Shown: positions 9,932-18,532, numbered from the stretch's first letter. The stretch: 64,000 bases of DNA from CBDFKU01 sp965248975 (GCA_965248975.1 CBDFKU010000016.1:186001-250000); one strand, 5' to 3'. The notes: generated from the sequence alone by a model not told the origin. Numbers and translations are program-made.

Positions 9932-11011
9932 CTATGCTTGCGGCAGTAGCCTCGGAGCACTTCCACCTTCCTTTATACCCTTTAAGATTACCAGGGATAG
10001 ACCGATCATTACCAATAGCGCTAGGACCGCTGCGGGTTGGCCTAGCCCAAAGGTTACCGTTACCAGACCCCATACGAGCGGGCCGACGATAAATGAGACC
10101 CGCCCGGTGAGGCTAAACAGACCCATGTATTCCCCTTCTGATCCCCTGGGAACAAACCGGAGCATAAACGGACGGTCCGTAGAGGCGGTCCCCGCTACGC
10201 AGATCCCACTGAGCGCCACAACGAACCACCAGATGGCTCCTGGGAGACCAAGCCAGGGGATAGCCACAGCCAGGCTGAAGGCCACAACAAAGCCTGCTAA
10301 AGCGATGGTGAGTGTCGGCTTGGGTCCGATTCGGTCTGATAGAGCACCCCACAAAGGAGCGGCAGGAATCGCGGCCACGATACCTGCTAACATGATGATC
10401 TGTACGTCCCGCACGCTCATCCCGACCGTTTCTGTCCCGTACAAGACTACAAAGAAACCCGCGGTGCCGATGCCGAGCATAAAGCATGTTCGAGCCAGTA
10501 GGAAACCACGTAACCCCGGCATTGATCTCGTACTACGGAAGGTGGTTACTAGTTGCTTTAAACACATTCTGGTCTTGCTTCGGAGGCTATCGGTCTGCGG
10601 CGCCCGCGGTTTTTCCTTGAGCAGAAAGAACAAGGGCAAGGACGTCAATATAAAGAGGGAAGTTAGGGCCTTGAATGCCAGATCGTAGTGAGCGCCGTCC
10701 AAGAGCCAGATACTCAGCCCAAGACCTGCCAGCGTGCCTACATACCCCACCCCGACACCAAGTCCACTGACCAATCCACGACTGGCCTCAGTGCTCACTT
10801 CCACGATGAGAGCATGATAAAAGGTCTGGCCGACATGCAATGCCAGGATAGCCAGAGCGAAGACCACCAGGGATGCCCACAGGCCCCCGTAGCCAAGGAA
10901 CATACCTGATAATGCCATCACGGCAGCCGAAGCCATTAGATAGGGGATACGACGTCGTGACATGTCGGAGAGGGTACCCAAGACCGGCACCGCAATTAGG
11001 AGGATGAGCAT
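9932..11011 (-). CDS. MFS transporter, 5'-truncated
   Basis: 359 residues from the first usable ATG, with about ten hydrophobic segments. The protein begins inside transmembrane helix 2, directly before the loop 2-3 motif GTLSDMSRRR, so helix 1 is missing. The in-frame sequence continues only to a stop at 11036-11038, a few bases from the IS3 terminus at about 11044. The natural start was therefore lost at or near that junction, and the product is probably non-functional. Substrate unknown; the sequence resembles sugar/SLC45-like MFS carriers only loosely. Confidence 0.75.
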   Translation of the reverse strand: MLILLIAVPVLGTLSDMSRRRIPYLMASAAVMALSGMFLGYGGLWASLVVFALAILALHVGQTFYHALIVEVSTEASRGLVSGLGVGVGYVGTLAGLGLSIWLLDGAHYDLAFKALTSLFILTSLPLFFLLKEKPRAPQTDSLRSKTRMCLKQLVTTFRSTRSMPGLRGFLLARTCFMLGIGTAGFFVVLYGTETVGMSVRDVQIIMLAGIVAAIPAAPLWGALSDRIGPKPTLTIALAGFVVAFSLAVAIPWLGLPGAIWWFVVALSGICVAGTASTDRPFMLRFVPRGSEGEYMGLFSLTGRVSFIVGPLVWGLVTVTFGLGQPAAVLALLVMIGLSLVILKGIKEGGSAPRLLPQA

Positions 11012-11076
11012 TGCGGCGGTGAGAGTGTACGCGTGTTAGCAACCAGCAAAAGTGGGACACATTGGGACCCGAGAGA

Positions 11077-11160
11077 TCAGGTGCTGGATGGGGGTCTGGT
11101 GAGCTCTCTGAGGGCCCTGTTATAGCGTCTGCGGTTTTGGATGGTTTTGGCCTTCACCTC
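11077..11160 (-). pseudogene. Detached 3' end of the IS3-family orfB
   Basis: Read on the minus strand from 11160, the frame gives EVKAKTIQNRRRYNRALREL and seven more residues to a TGA at 11077. This is the expected C-terminus of the orfB at 12337-13239 (whose last native residues are EILQRRK). Joining AAG (12339-12337) to GAG (11160-11158) restores a single frame. Confidence 0.85.
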
Positions 11161-11176
11161 CTTGTATCTTGGTTTG

Positions 11177-11345
11177 GGTGTGTAACAATCACTTCACTTA
11201 GGTGGATCGGGGTGCGGCAGACCGGTTTCTCCTTGGTTATGGAAGACCGCCAGAAAGCGAGGGTCGCCGCACCCCTTCCGAATAGAGCCCGAACAGTTGC
11301 CTGGGCCAACCAAGCCCGCATCTTGCAAGGACGGGCCAATAATTC
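11177..11345 (+). ncRNA. Candidate IS110 bridge RNA
   Basis: Two stem-loops follow each other in the left end. Loop 1 is closed by GGGGTGCGGC (11209-11218) and GCCGCACCCC (11266-11275). It contains CTCCTT (11229-11234), identical to the left target plus core, and CAGAAAG (11251-11257), complementary to the core plus right target CTTTCTG. Loop 2 is closed by GCCCG (11287-11291) and CGGGC (11332-11336). It contains ACAGTTGC (11293-11300), identical to the element's right tip (12330-12337), and TTGCAAG (11323-11329), largely complementary to its left tip. This is the order of target- and donor-binding loops known from IS621. The RNA ends given are approximate. Confidence 0.75.
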
Positions 11346-11358
11346 GCAGGAGGTGCTC

Positions 11359-12321
11359 GTGGAGCAAGAATCGATCTACGTAGGCATTGATGTAGCCAAG
11401 GCCCAGGTGGACGTCGCAGTCCGTCCTACGGACGACAGATGGGAGGTTTCCCATGACGAGACAGGAGTCCGGCAGCTGGTCTCCCAGCTGAAGGCCCTTG
11501 AACCGGTCATGGTGTTGCTGGAGGCTTCGGGCGGCTTGGAAGTGCCGCTGGTGGCTGCCTTGGCAGCCGACGCGGTGCCTGTGGTCGTCGTCAACCCCCG
11601 CCAGGTGCGGGACTTCGCCAGGGCCACCGGGAAGCTGGCCAAGACCGACGCTCTGGACGCGGCGGTTCTGGCTCACTTCGCCGAAGCGGTTCGTCCACCC
11701 GTGCGCCCTCTGCGAGACGCCGAGACCCAGGCCCTTAACTCCCTGGCTGCCCGCAGGCACCAGGTGATGACCATGCTGGTCTCGGAGAAGAACCGCTTGA
11801 GCGCCGCCGCCATCGCCGTCCGTCCCCGCATCGAGGCCCACATTGCATGGCTGGAGCGAGAGCTGGACGACCTGGATGAGGGACTGCGGCAGACTCTCCG
11901 CCAGAGTCCCGTATGGCGAGAGAAGGATGACCTCCTGCGCACCGTTCCCGGCGTGGGAGAACAAGTCTCCATCTCTCTCCTGGCCTATCTGCCGGAGCTG
12001 GGCACGCTGGACCGCCGGCAGATCGCCGCCCTGGTAGGGGTGGCTCCCTTCAACCGGGACAGCGGCACCCTGCGGGGCAAACGCACCGTCTGGGGTGGAC
12101 GCGCCCGCATCCGCGCCGCCCTGTACATGGGAGCGCTGGTTGCCAGTCGCTTCAACCCTGTTATCAGGGACTTCTACCAGCGGCTGCTGGCCGCTGGTAA
12201 GCCCAAGAAGCTGGCCCTCACAGCCTGCATGCGCAAGCTGCTCGTTATCCTCAACTCCATGCTCAAGCATCGCTCACCCTGGCGCGACCTGACTCCGGCA
12301 GTCGCCGGTCATTCCTCTTGA
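11359..12321 (+). CDS. IS110-family transposase (bridge-RNA-guided recombinase)
   Basis: 320 residues when started at the GTG at 11359, placed five bases after an AGGAGG. The N-terminal IYVGIDVAKAQVDVAV begins the RuvC-like DEDD domain (PF01548), with KLAKTDALDAAVLAHF further in. The C-terminal Transposase_20 domain (PF02371) shows RTVPGVGEQVSISLLAYLPE, ALVGVAPFNRDSG and GKRTVWGGRARIRAALYMG, which includes the conserved Ser-bearing region. Longer in-frame starts reach back into the putative bridge RNA and are not favoured. The gene is full length and appears functional. It converges on the interrupted orfB, whose stop is only three bases away. Confidence 0.92.
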   Translation: MEQESIYVGIDVAKAQVDVAVRPTDDRWEVSHDETGVRQLVSQLKALEPVMVLLEASGGLEVPLVAALAADAVPVVVVNPRQVRDFARATGKLAKTDALDAAVLAHFAEAVRPPVRPLRDAETQALNSLAARRHQVMTMLVSEKNRLSAAAIAVRPRIEAHIAWLERELDDLDEGLRQTLRQSPVWREKDDLLRTVPGVGEQVSISLLAYLPELGTLDRRQIAALVGVAPFNRDSGTLRGKRTVWGGRARIRAALYMGALVASRFNPVIRDFYQRLLAAGKPKKLALTACMRKLLVILNSMLKHRSPWRDLTPAVAGHSS

Positions 12322-12324
12322 CTT

Positions 12325-13239
12325 TCAAGACAGTTGCTTTCTGCGTTGTAGGATCTCTTGCCGTCTTCCCTTGAGCACGTCAGATGGTGTCACGTTGGCC
12401 AGGGCCTTGTGATAGCGCCGGTAGTTGTAGTAGCTGACGAACGCCGCGATAGCCGCATCGAGGTCAGAGGGCAACTCATAGGGCACCTGGTTTACGTCCC
12501 GTTTGATGCTCTGGTGGTAGCGCTCCAGCTTCCCGTTGGTCTGAGGGTGGAAAGGGGTTGCCAGGATGTGCTTGATGCCAACCATACCCAGGTAGTCCCT
12601 GAATGCCCTCGAGACATAGCCCGGGCCGTTGTCACTCAGCAGCCTAGTGCGGTCTGTGACTGGAACTTGATCCATGCCGGTCCTGTCCACAGCATCCTGG
12701 ACCACCTCGATGAAGGAGTCGGCCGTCATGTCTTCCTGGAGCCTGTGAGCCAGGATGAAGCGGGAGTAGTCGTCCATCACGGTCACCAGGTAGTAGTAGC
12801 CCCAACCTACTACCCTGAAGTAGGAGGCGTCGGTGGCCCACATCTGGTGAGGGCCTGTGGTCTTGCGGTGGTACTCCTTACCCGCGGCCAGCTTCATCTC
12901 AGGCCTCTTCACCAGACCCTCCCTGCTCAGGATACGGTAGACACTCGACTCTGAGACACTGAAGCCCTGGTTGTCGGTGATCCACGCGGCCAGCTGACGG
13001 CAGCTCAGCTCCGGCATCTCTCTGGCTGCTGCGAGAACTGAGCGTTCTTCCCGAATGCTGAGACGGTTCCACGGGGGCTTGCCGCCTCCTGCATGGTCCT
13101 CAAGTCCTTGTTGGTCCTGGCGTCTGAGCCACCGGTAGTAGGTGCTCTTAGGGATACCCAACTCGCTGAGGGCCTTTCGTTTAGGGAGGGGAGACGAGGC
13201 TACTTCGGTAAGTACTTCTGCCTTCTCCACGGCGCTCAT
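12325..13239 (-). CDS. IS3-family transposase orfB, 3' end replaced by IS110 sequence
   Basis: The DDE integrase core is present: first Asp in QMWATDASYF, second in LLSDNGPGYVSRAF, and the Glu in HPQTNGKLERYHQSIKR, all at normal spacing. An upstream HTH lies in ALSELGIPKSTYYRWLRRQ. The last four codons (QLS and stop) are encoded by the right end of the IS110 element; the native 27-residue tail is at 11077-11160. The ATG overlaps the orfA stop (ATGA). An A7 run in orfA (13280-13286, minus strand) is positioned for -1 frameshifting, and the frame from there into orfB is open. The loss of the tail probably impairs but need not abolish activity. Confidence 0.88.
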   Translation of the reverse strand: MSAVEKAEVLTEVASSPLPKRKALSELGIPKSTYYRWLRRQDQQGLEDHAGGGKPPWNRLSIREERSVLAAAREMPELSCRQLAAWITDNQGFSVSESSVYRILSREGLVKRPEMKLAAGKEYHRKTTGPHQMWATDASYFRVVGWGYYYLVTVMDDYSRFILAHRLQEDMTADSFIEVVQDAVDRTGMDQVPVTDRTRLLSDNGPGYVSRAFRDYLGMVGIKHILATPFHPQTNGKLERYHQSIKRDVNQVPYELPSDLDAAIAAFVSYYNYRRYHKALANVTPSDVLKGRRQEILQRRKQLS

Positions 13240-13622
13240 CCGCTGGTACCGGTAGCTTCCTGGGGCATGGGGATGGCCGTTTTTTTGAGACGGTACGCCT
13301 CCAGCGACAGATCGGCCACTAGCTCCTTGAGCTGCCCTACCTCATGCTGAGTGGCGTCCCGAACCGAGTCACGGGTCAACCTCTCCTTGCCCGCCTCCAT
13401 GAACTCTTTGGTCCACGAGTAGTAGGAGTGGGGCTTGATCCCCTCCCGCCGGCACAGGTCGTTGACTGTGACCTCGCGGCGGAAGCCCTCCAGAACAATT
13501 CGGATCTTCTCTTCGGGGGTGTACTTACGTCGGGTAGCCGCCTTCACCGTGCGAACGAAGGACCTCGTCTCCGCGCTCCGTTCCTCGGCGGCCTCTGCTT
13601 TGTCTACGTCTGACTGGGACAC
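13236..13622 (-). CDS. IS3-family transposase orfA (HTH protein)
   Basis: 128 residues. TRRKYTPEEKIRIVLEGF, then VNDLCRREGIKPHSYYSWTK, is the IS3/IS911-type helix-turn-helix that binds the terminal repeats, and the C-terminal part forms a short leucine-zipper-like helix (VGQLKELVADLSLEAYRLK). After this helix comes the A7 slippery run at 13280-13286 that would allow -1 frameshifting to make OrfAB. Slippage gives an open frame (NGHPHAPGSYRYQRM) leading straight into orfB. Confidence 0.88.
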   Translation of the reverse strand: MSQSDVDKAEAAEERSAETRSFVRTVKAATRRKYTPEEKIRIVLEGFRREVTVNDLCRREGIKPHSYYSWTKEFMEAGKERLTRDSVRDATQHEVGQLKELVADLSLEAYRLKKTAIPMPQEATGTSG

Positions 13623-13725
13623 ATCTGCTCCTTTCTGTGGGTAACTCTACCCTCACTTCAGGAGCTCTCGCCACCCTCCAAACTCTCGGGTTTTCTTACC
13701 CTCCGATGTGTCCCATTATCGCTGA

Positions 13726-14694
13726 CGGCCTACACAGATACGCCTGGGTGAGCCGTTCGCCATCTCCGGGGCGGGCTATCACGAAGGCGGTAGAGTCGAA
13801 CTGAGCATTGAGTTCATAGATCAGAGTAAGCTGCCTCTCGGCGAGGTGCCGCTGGACCATGGCGCCTTCCGTTGGAACGGGGAGTTCCCGAAGACGGCCC
13901 CCACTGGCTACGCCATCGTTTCCATGCGGGTCTTCGAGGGCGCGGAAGAGGTGGGGGGCTTGACCGTGTCAACCACCGTCGCAAGATCGACTGCCGCAGG
14001 TGCCACGACTCCATCACCCACGCCGGCAGAGGCGGAATACAGCGCGGCCGATCTGGCTAGATGGTATGAGCGCTTAGTAGATGTCACCGGGAGGGTCCCA
14101 GGCATTGCGTGGACCGACCTAAACGAAGCGAGCAACCGCATTGAAATAGGCATATACCCACTGCGCGGGGCTCGTGAGGAATGGGAGGCTGCCCTGGCGA
14201 CACTGGATGTCCCACGAGAAGCCATTGTCATCGAGGTTGGATGTGACGGCATTCACCCATGGCCTATTGATCCTGGGGAGCCTCCGGACGAGGCGTTCCT
14301 CAGAGCCGTCGACTATTCGCTGGAGGTGGTGTCCCAGGCCCCTTACGGAGAGACGGTGCAGATGAAACTGACGTTGCGGAACGTCAGTGATGGGACGGTG
14401 AGCTTTGTCTTCGGTGGCAGACCCCCCTATGACTTCGAGGTCTCGACTCCTGACGGAGAGCAGGTATGGAATTGGAATTGCGGCAAGATTATCGAGGAAC
14501 CGCTGGATGGCAAAACTCTGGAACCCGGTGAGGAGCTGGAGTTCGTTGGCGAGTGGGAGCAGGTGGACAACCGGGGAGAACCCGTCCCACCTGGGGTCTA
14601 CTTGGTGCGTGGTGGATTGAATTTGGGGCCGCCCAACGCGGGGCCGCCTGGCGTGGTTATTACGACGGCCCAGAAGGTGGAAGTGCTCAAGTGA
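13726..14694 (+). CDS. BsuPI-domain secreted protein, 5'-truncated by IS
   Basis: The frame is open back to the IS3 terminus at about 13724 (visible start RLGEPFAISGAGYHEGG), with no start codon or signal peptide, so the 5' end was lost at the junction. 322 residues remain. The first 100 form an Ig/FlgD-like beta domain; a Pro/Thr linker (TTPSPTPAEAEYSAADL) follows. The last 130 are a BsuPI-type proteinase-inhibitor domain (PF12690): GRPPYDFEVSTPDGEQVWNW and VPPGVYLVRGG. An internal GTG at 13846 could serve as a start but would give a leaderless product. The stop overlaps the next start (GTGA). Confidence 0.7.
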   Translation, partial: RPTQIRLGEPFAISGAGYHEGGRVELSIEFIDQSKLPLGEVPLDHGAFRWNGEFPKTAPTGYAIVSMRVFEGAEEVGGLTVSTTVARSTAAGATTPSPTPAEAEYSAADLARWYERLVDVTGRVPGIAWTDLNEASNRIEIGIYPLRGAREEWEAALATLDVPREAIVIEVGCDGIHPWPIDPGEPPDEAFLRAVDYSLEVVSQAPYGETVQMKLTLRNVSDGTVSFVFGGRPPYDFEVSTPDGEQVWNWNCGKIIEEPLDGKTLEPGEELEFVGEWEQVDNRGEPVPPGVYLVRGGLNLGPPNAGPPGVVITTAQKVEVLK

Positions 14695-16565
14695 GATACG
14701 CCGCTCTTATCGGAGCGCTGGTCATTGGTCTGCTCTTTATAGCCGCCTGCAGAGGCGTGGAATCGACCCCCACCGCTACAACGACTCAGGATTTGCCAGG
14801 TCCCGGCGCCCAGGTCCAGCAGGTGCCCCCACCTACGGCCACTCCATCTCCAAAGCTCCCGGGCTCGATCACACCGGCGCCAGCCTCCGAGAGCTTCAGG
14901 CTGGACCTGGGCGGTGGCGTAGTGGTGGCCTTCGTGGAGGGATTGTCGCCGAAGTTCTCAGGCAAGGTCGCCTACGTGACCCACGTTCCCACCGGGTCCC
15001 AGTTGGTGTTGGACCCCGAGGGGGAAATCATCGACCGACACGATGGAAGAGACGACGGACCCGACCGCCTGGACGCCGTGCTGGCGGATCAGGCCACCGT
15101 GGATCGAATCGTGGAGGGTCTCCAGGGCGATGATGACCTGCGGCCCCGCGAGACTGCCGCCGACTGGGTCCACTCTATTCAGTTCGGCGGCATCACCTAC
15201 CTGGCCAAGGGCGGTTGGTTTGGACCCATGCTAGCCAATGGAGAGCGTGCCCTAACTATTGAAGACCTGGGCTCTGAGATATACCGGGTCGCCTTCAGGA
15301 TCGAAGGTTACAGCGGCTACTCTCATCAGGACGGCGATGCCACCTACCTGAATCCTGGCACACCAATCTACGCCGTCAAGGGCTACTCGCCGGAGTTCCG
15401 ACTCGTTGCATTGGAGGACGGCACGCCTAGGTTGTTCGAGGCCGACACAAATCCCGAGGCGGAGAGTGGCGAGGCCTTGCTGGACATTCGAGGCAAGGTC
15501 ACGTCCATCGACGTCCTCAGCACCAAGAACTCGATTAAGGTGCTCGGCACGAAAGTGGAAAATGGGGAAGATGTGGTCCTCGGCAAGATAGAGGAAGAAC
15601 GCGCCGTCGAGCGCTTCGTCGAATTAGTGCTTGAGTCGCCGGTGGACCAGGGGCGTCGCGACCATGAGGGGCCGCGCTATTCTCTCTACTTTAGGCTCGC
15701 CGACGGCACGTCCGTCGTGCGGGCCTTCTGGCTGGAGTCGGGTGAGATCTCGCGGGGAATCATGACAGACCCTGCCGCGACCCTCTCTGTATGGCGCGCA
15801 CTGGGCGAGGACAACCGGCCATTAGCGACCAACGGCGGGCCGAGAATCTCCGAACGGTTGGCCGCTCGGTTGGGCTTAGCATACCTGAGCTTCGCCGTCC
15901 CCGAACTCAATGTCACTGGCAAACCCCACTCGCCGGTAGTCCGTTTGATGCGCAGAAGCGAGTTCGATGCGATGCGAGGGTCAAGCTCGGCGACAAAGGA
16001 CCCGGACCGGCTAGTGTGGGTAGTCGAGGCCCAAGGCTCCTGGCGCACCGCCGGCATCGTGCCCGAGGAAAAGCGGCAGGATTTCTCGGTGGGTCTGGTA
16101 GCCTTCGATGCCGACACAGGCCGACGATACGGCGGCTCCCACGGGAACACCTCGCTGCTGGGAACGCCCGGTGGCTCTCAACCTTCAACACCACCACCCC
16201 CAAAACCTACGCCATCTCCCCCGCCGAACATACCAGAGCCTCGTTCATCCCAGGACACTGTGACCAGCGAAGAGCGGGAGGAGGTCAAAGCACGGCGTGG
16301 ACCACCACCATGGGGACCGCATACTGCGGGGTCCGTGATCCAAATCGCGGGCCAACATTTGCAGTTGCCGGAAGACGTCTACGTAGAGGCGATAATCTCG
16401 GAAGGACTGTGCATTGCAGGTGAACCCTGCCCTGTGGCGCCCTTGTATGTCCTCCGCCGAGGGGATTCTCTCGCGAGCATCGAGAAGCGAACGGGACGAT
16501 TCGCGCCTGGGACGCCCGTCTCCACTATGGAAACGTTCGACTTCATTGAGAAGGCTTTGCGATGA
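14691..16565 (+). CDS. Lipoprotein of unknown function
   Basis: 624 residues from the GTG that overlaps the previous stop. The N-terminus RYAALIGALVIGLLFIAACR is a lipoprotein signal with lipobox IAAC, so the mature protein starts at a lipidated Cys. A Thr/Pro-rich linker follows (STPTATTTQ and PPPTATPSPK). The body (residues about 75-480) is globular and I do not recognise it. A second Pro-rich spacer (STPPPPKPTPSPPPNIPEP) precedes a C-terminal domain of about 110 residues. Probably surface-exposed and co-transcribed with the BsuPI gene. Confidence 0.7.
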   Translation: MRYAALIGALVIGLLFIAACRGVESTPTATTTQDLPGPGAQVQQVPPPTATPSPKLPGSITPAPASESFRLDLGGGVVVAFVEGLSPKFSGKVAYVTHVPTGSQLVLDPEGEIIDRHDGRDDGPDRLDAVLADQATVDRIVEGLQGDDDLRPRETAADWVHSIQFGGITYLAKGGWFGPMLANGERALTIEDLGSEIYRVAFRIEGYSGYSHQDGDATYLNPGTPIYAVKGYSPEFRLVALEDGTPRLFEADTNPEAESGEALLDIRGKVTSIDVLSTKNSIKVLGTKVENGEDVVLGKIEEERAVERFVELVLESPVDQGRRDHEGPRYSLYFRLADGTSVVRAFWLESGEISRGIMTDPAATLSVWRALGEDNRPLATNGGPRISERLAARLGLAYLSFAVPELNVTGKPHSPVVRLMRRSEFDAMRGSSSATKDPDRLVWVVEAQGSWRTAGIVPEEKRQDFSVGLVAFDADTGRRYGGSHGNTSLLGTPGGSQPSTPPPPKPTPSPPPNIPEPRSSQDTVTSEEREEVKARRGPPPWGPHTAGSVIQIAGQHLQLPEDVYVEAIISEGLCIAGEPCPVAPLYVLRRGDSLASIEKRTGRFAPGTPVSTMETFDFIEKALR

Positions 16566-16846
16566 ATCAGACCATGCCATCGTGAGAGGCCCTAGAGTGA
16601 GACCACTAGCCGGAAAGTTCGCAATTCAGTACACGTAGGCCCACCACTTTTCAGATTTATCGCGTACCGATCCTTGTATCTGGCCTGATCTGTAGCACGG
16701 GTGGCGTAGTGGACTACCGCCGCCACGCCGGTGGGTACTTCGATCGGATCACTTCTGACATCTCCAGCGCCAAGACTCCATCTCTTCGTTATCGTCTGCT
16801 ATCATGACAACAGTAACTCATTGCAAGTAGAGTGAAACAGAGTACC

Positions 16847-18256
16847 ATGCGGAACACCAAGATCATTGCGACCATCGGGCCCATGTCCAGAGATCGTGGG
16901 AGGCTTGAGCAGCTCTTTGCCGCTGGAATGGATTGCGCCCGCCTCAACTTTTCTCATGGAACTCTGGAGGAGCACGATGAGGTCATCGGCCTGCTACGGG
17001 AGCTGTCCCAGACATTCGGCCGACCCGTTGCAATAATGCAAGATCTGGGAGGCATCAAGCTGCGTCTGGGCCAGATTGATGGAGCGATACGCATCAATCT
17101 GGGAGACGAGATATGGCTGGTACCGGAGCCCATTTCTGACCGCCCGGAGCACGTGCCTTTCCCTCAGCCATCCGTGCTTGGTGACCTCAGGCCGGGGAAC
17201 CTGGTGTACATATCCGATGGTACCGTGTGCCTGGAAGTTTTGGAGACCGACGGGACAGGAGTGAAGTCAAGGGTAGTCAACGGCGGCATCATTTCCTCGT
17301 TCAAAGGGGTGAATCTCCCAGGGGTGCCAATAAACCTCCCGGTTCTGACCGAAAACGACAAAGTCGCGCTAAGGTTCGGTGCGGAGAGGGGCGTGGACTG
17401 GGTGGCGTTATCTTTCGTGCGGGGAGTCGAGGACATCCAGTATGCTAAGTCCTACCTGGAAGAGATCGGTAGCCAAGCGGCGTTGATGGCCAAGCTGGAG
17501 CGCAGCGAAGGAGTCGAAAATATCGACTCGATATTACAGGTCGTGGACGGAGTCATGGTCGCACGAGGCGACCTAGGCGTCGAGATTCCGATGCAGCGCG
17601 TGCCCATCGTTCAGAAAGACATCGTGAGAAAAGCAAACGAGGCCGCGAAGATTTCGGTCATTGCCACGCAAATGCTCTATTCCATGGTCATCTCGGCCAA
17701 GCCAACCAGGGCGGAGGTATCCGACGTGACCAACGCCGTGCTTGATGGGTGCGACGCCATCCTGCTTTCCGACGAAACGGCGATAGGTCAACATCCGGTC
17801 CAGGCGATGCAGGTCGCCGACACGGTTATTCGTGAGGCGGAGACGGTCTATCCGTACTACAAGGAGTTCGGGTCCCGCGACCGCACCCAGGCGATGGCGG
17901 CCGCGACGTCCCACCTGGTGCGCTCCCTTGATTCAAAACCCATCGTGATTACCAGTACCGGCCGGGCCGCCCTGGAGGTCTCCAGGGATAGGCCCCACCA
18001 CCCGATCATGGTGTTCTCCCATGGGGAAGGCATCCTCCGCAAGTTATCTCTCGGATGGGGTCTCATCCCCATGGCAGTGGTTCCTGAGGAGCGGGACGTG
18101 GCCAAACTCGTGGCCATGTTGATCAGCTCGGGAATTGACAGAGGAATGCTGAATGAAACGGACGTGGTGACCATTGTCTACGGCTACTTGACAGGGGTAT
18201 CCGGCACCACCAATACGGTACAGGTTGTCGATCTACGAGAGTACTTCTCCACCTAG
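16847..18256 (+). CDS. pyk: Pyruvate kinase
   Basis: 469 residues; the ATG at 16847 fits the usual N-terminus (RNTKIIATIGP), though a GTG at 16832 is possible. It makes pyruvate and ATP from phosphoenolpyruvate and ADP. Landmarks: MDCARLNFSHG, the ERGVDWVALSFVRG strand, LMAKLERSEGVENID (catalytic Lys and metal-binding Glu), GVMVARGDLGVEIPMQRVP (metal-binding Asp) and SVIATQMLYSMVISAKPTRA. Two usual residues differ: the common LSGETAxGxYP motif reads LLSDETAIGQHP, and the strand after the linker is otherwise normal. A C-terminal allosteric domain is present. It stands alone, not in a glycolytic operon. Confidence 0.93.
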   Translation: MRNTKIIATIGPMSRDRGRLEQLFAAGMDCARLNFSHGTLEEHDEVIGLLRELSQTFGRPVAIMQDLGGIKLRLGQIDGAIRINLGDEIWLVPEPISDRPEHVPFPQPSVLGDLRPGNLVYISDGTVCLEVLETDGTGVKSRVVNGGIISSFKGVNLPGVPINLPVLTENDKVALRFGAERGVDWVALSFVRGVEDIQYAKSYLEEIGSQAALMAKLERSEGVENIDSILQVVDGVMVARGDLGVEIPMQRVPIVQKDIVRKANEAAKISVIATQMLYSMVISAKPTRAEVSDVTNAVLDGCDAILLSDETAIGQHPVQAMQVADTVIREAETVYPYYKEFGSRDRTQAMAAATSHLVRSLDSKPIVITSTGRAALEVSRDRPHHPIMVFSHGEGILRKLSLGWGLIPMAVVPEERDVAKLVAMLISSGIDRGMLNETDVVTIVYGYLTGVSGTTNTVQVVDLREYFST

Positions 18257-18262
18257 GGATGG

Positions 18263-18532
18263 TCAGAGCTCCCTATATGGTGCAGAAGCCGGGTCTCCTC
18301 CGGGCCGACCGAAGAACTCCGGGTCATAGACCGGTCTGAAGCCGGGGTAACTCTTTCTTAATCCCGCAGCAATCTCTTCGATGGCCTTGAGCGCTGGTGT
18401 TGTCGGATCCGACGTGAGATCCCGCAATCGCTGCGTATGGTATCTGGATCTGAACACGTTCTGGTATAAGTCCCCGCGAGGTATGTGGCTGAGCTCTTCC
18501 GCTGCCCGGTGTGTCGCTTCCTTCGATGCCAT
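18263..18532 (-). CDS. Small hypothetical protein
   Basis: 89 residues, charged, with no signal peptide or membrane segment; I do not recognise it. The C-terminal part (YPGFRPVYDPEFFGRPGGDP) has protein-like composition. It is convergent with pyruvate kinase, seven bases apart. No convincing ribosome-binding site is seen, so it may not be expressed. Confidence 0.4.
   Translation of the reverse strand: MASKEATHRAAEELSHIPRGDLYQNVFRSRYHTQRLRDLTSDPTTPALKAIEEIAAGLRKSYPGFRPVYDPEFFGRPGGDPASAPYREL

Larger units (their letters stand above)
11161..12336 (+). mobile_element. IS110-family insertion sequence, borders defined
   Basis: The borders follow from restoring the host orfB frame: the trinucleotide CTT is present at both junctions (11161-11163 and 12337-12339), and one copy belongs to the uninterrupted gene. 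The element has a 195 bp left end, one recombinase gene, and a right end of only 15 bp after the stop. There are no terminal inverted repeats, as expected for IS110. The core contains CT, the dinucleotide used by the characterised relative IS621. Confidence 0.88.
11044..13724. mobile_element. IS3-family element interrupted by an IS110-family element
   Basis: Imperfect terminal inverted repeats mark the ends: CAGCAAAAGTGGGACACATT at 11044 and CAGCGATAATGGGACACATC reading in from 13724. Inside are orfA, orfB and, between the last 27 codons of orfB and the rest, a 1,176 bp IS110 element at 11161-12336. Removing the IS110 leaves an IS3 element of about 1.5 kb with an uninterrupted 328-codon orfB. 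No target duplication is seen around 11044/13724. The genes on both sides are 5'-truncated at the junctions. Confidence 0.8.

Noticed and set aside
11194..12270. Long minus-strand open frame opposite the IS110 transposase
   Set aside because: A shadow of the GC-rich recombinase gene with no recognisable protein features.
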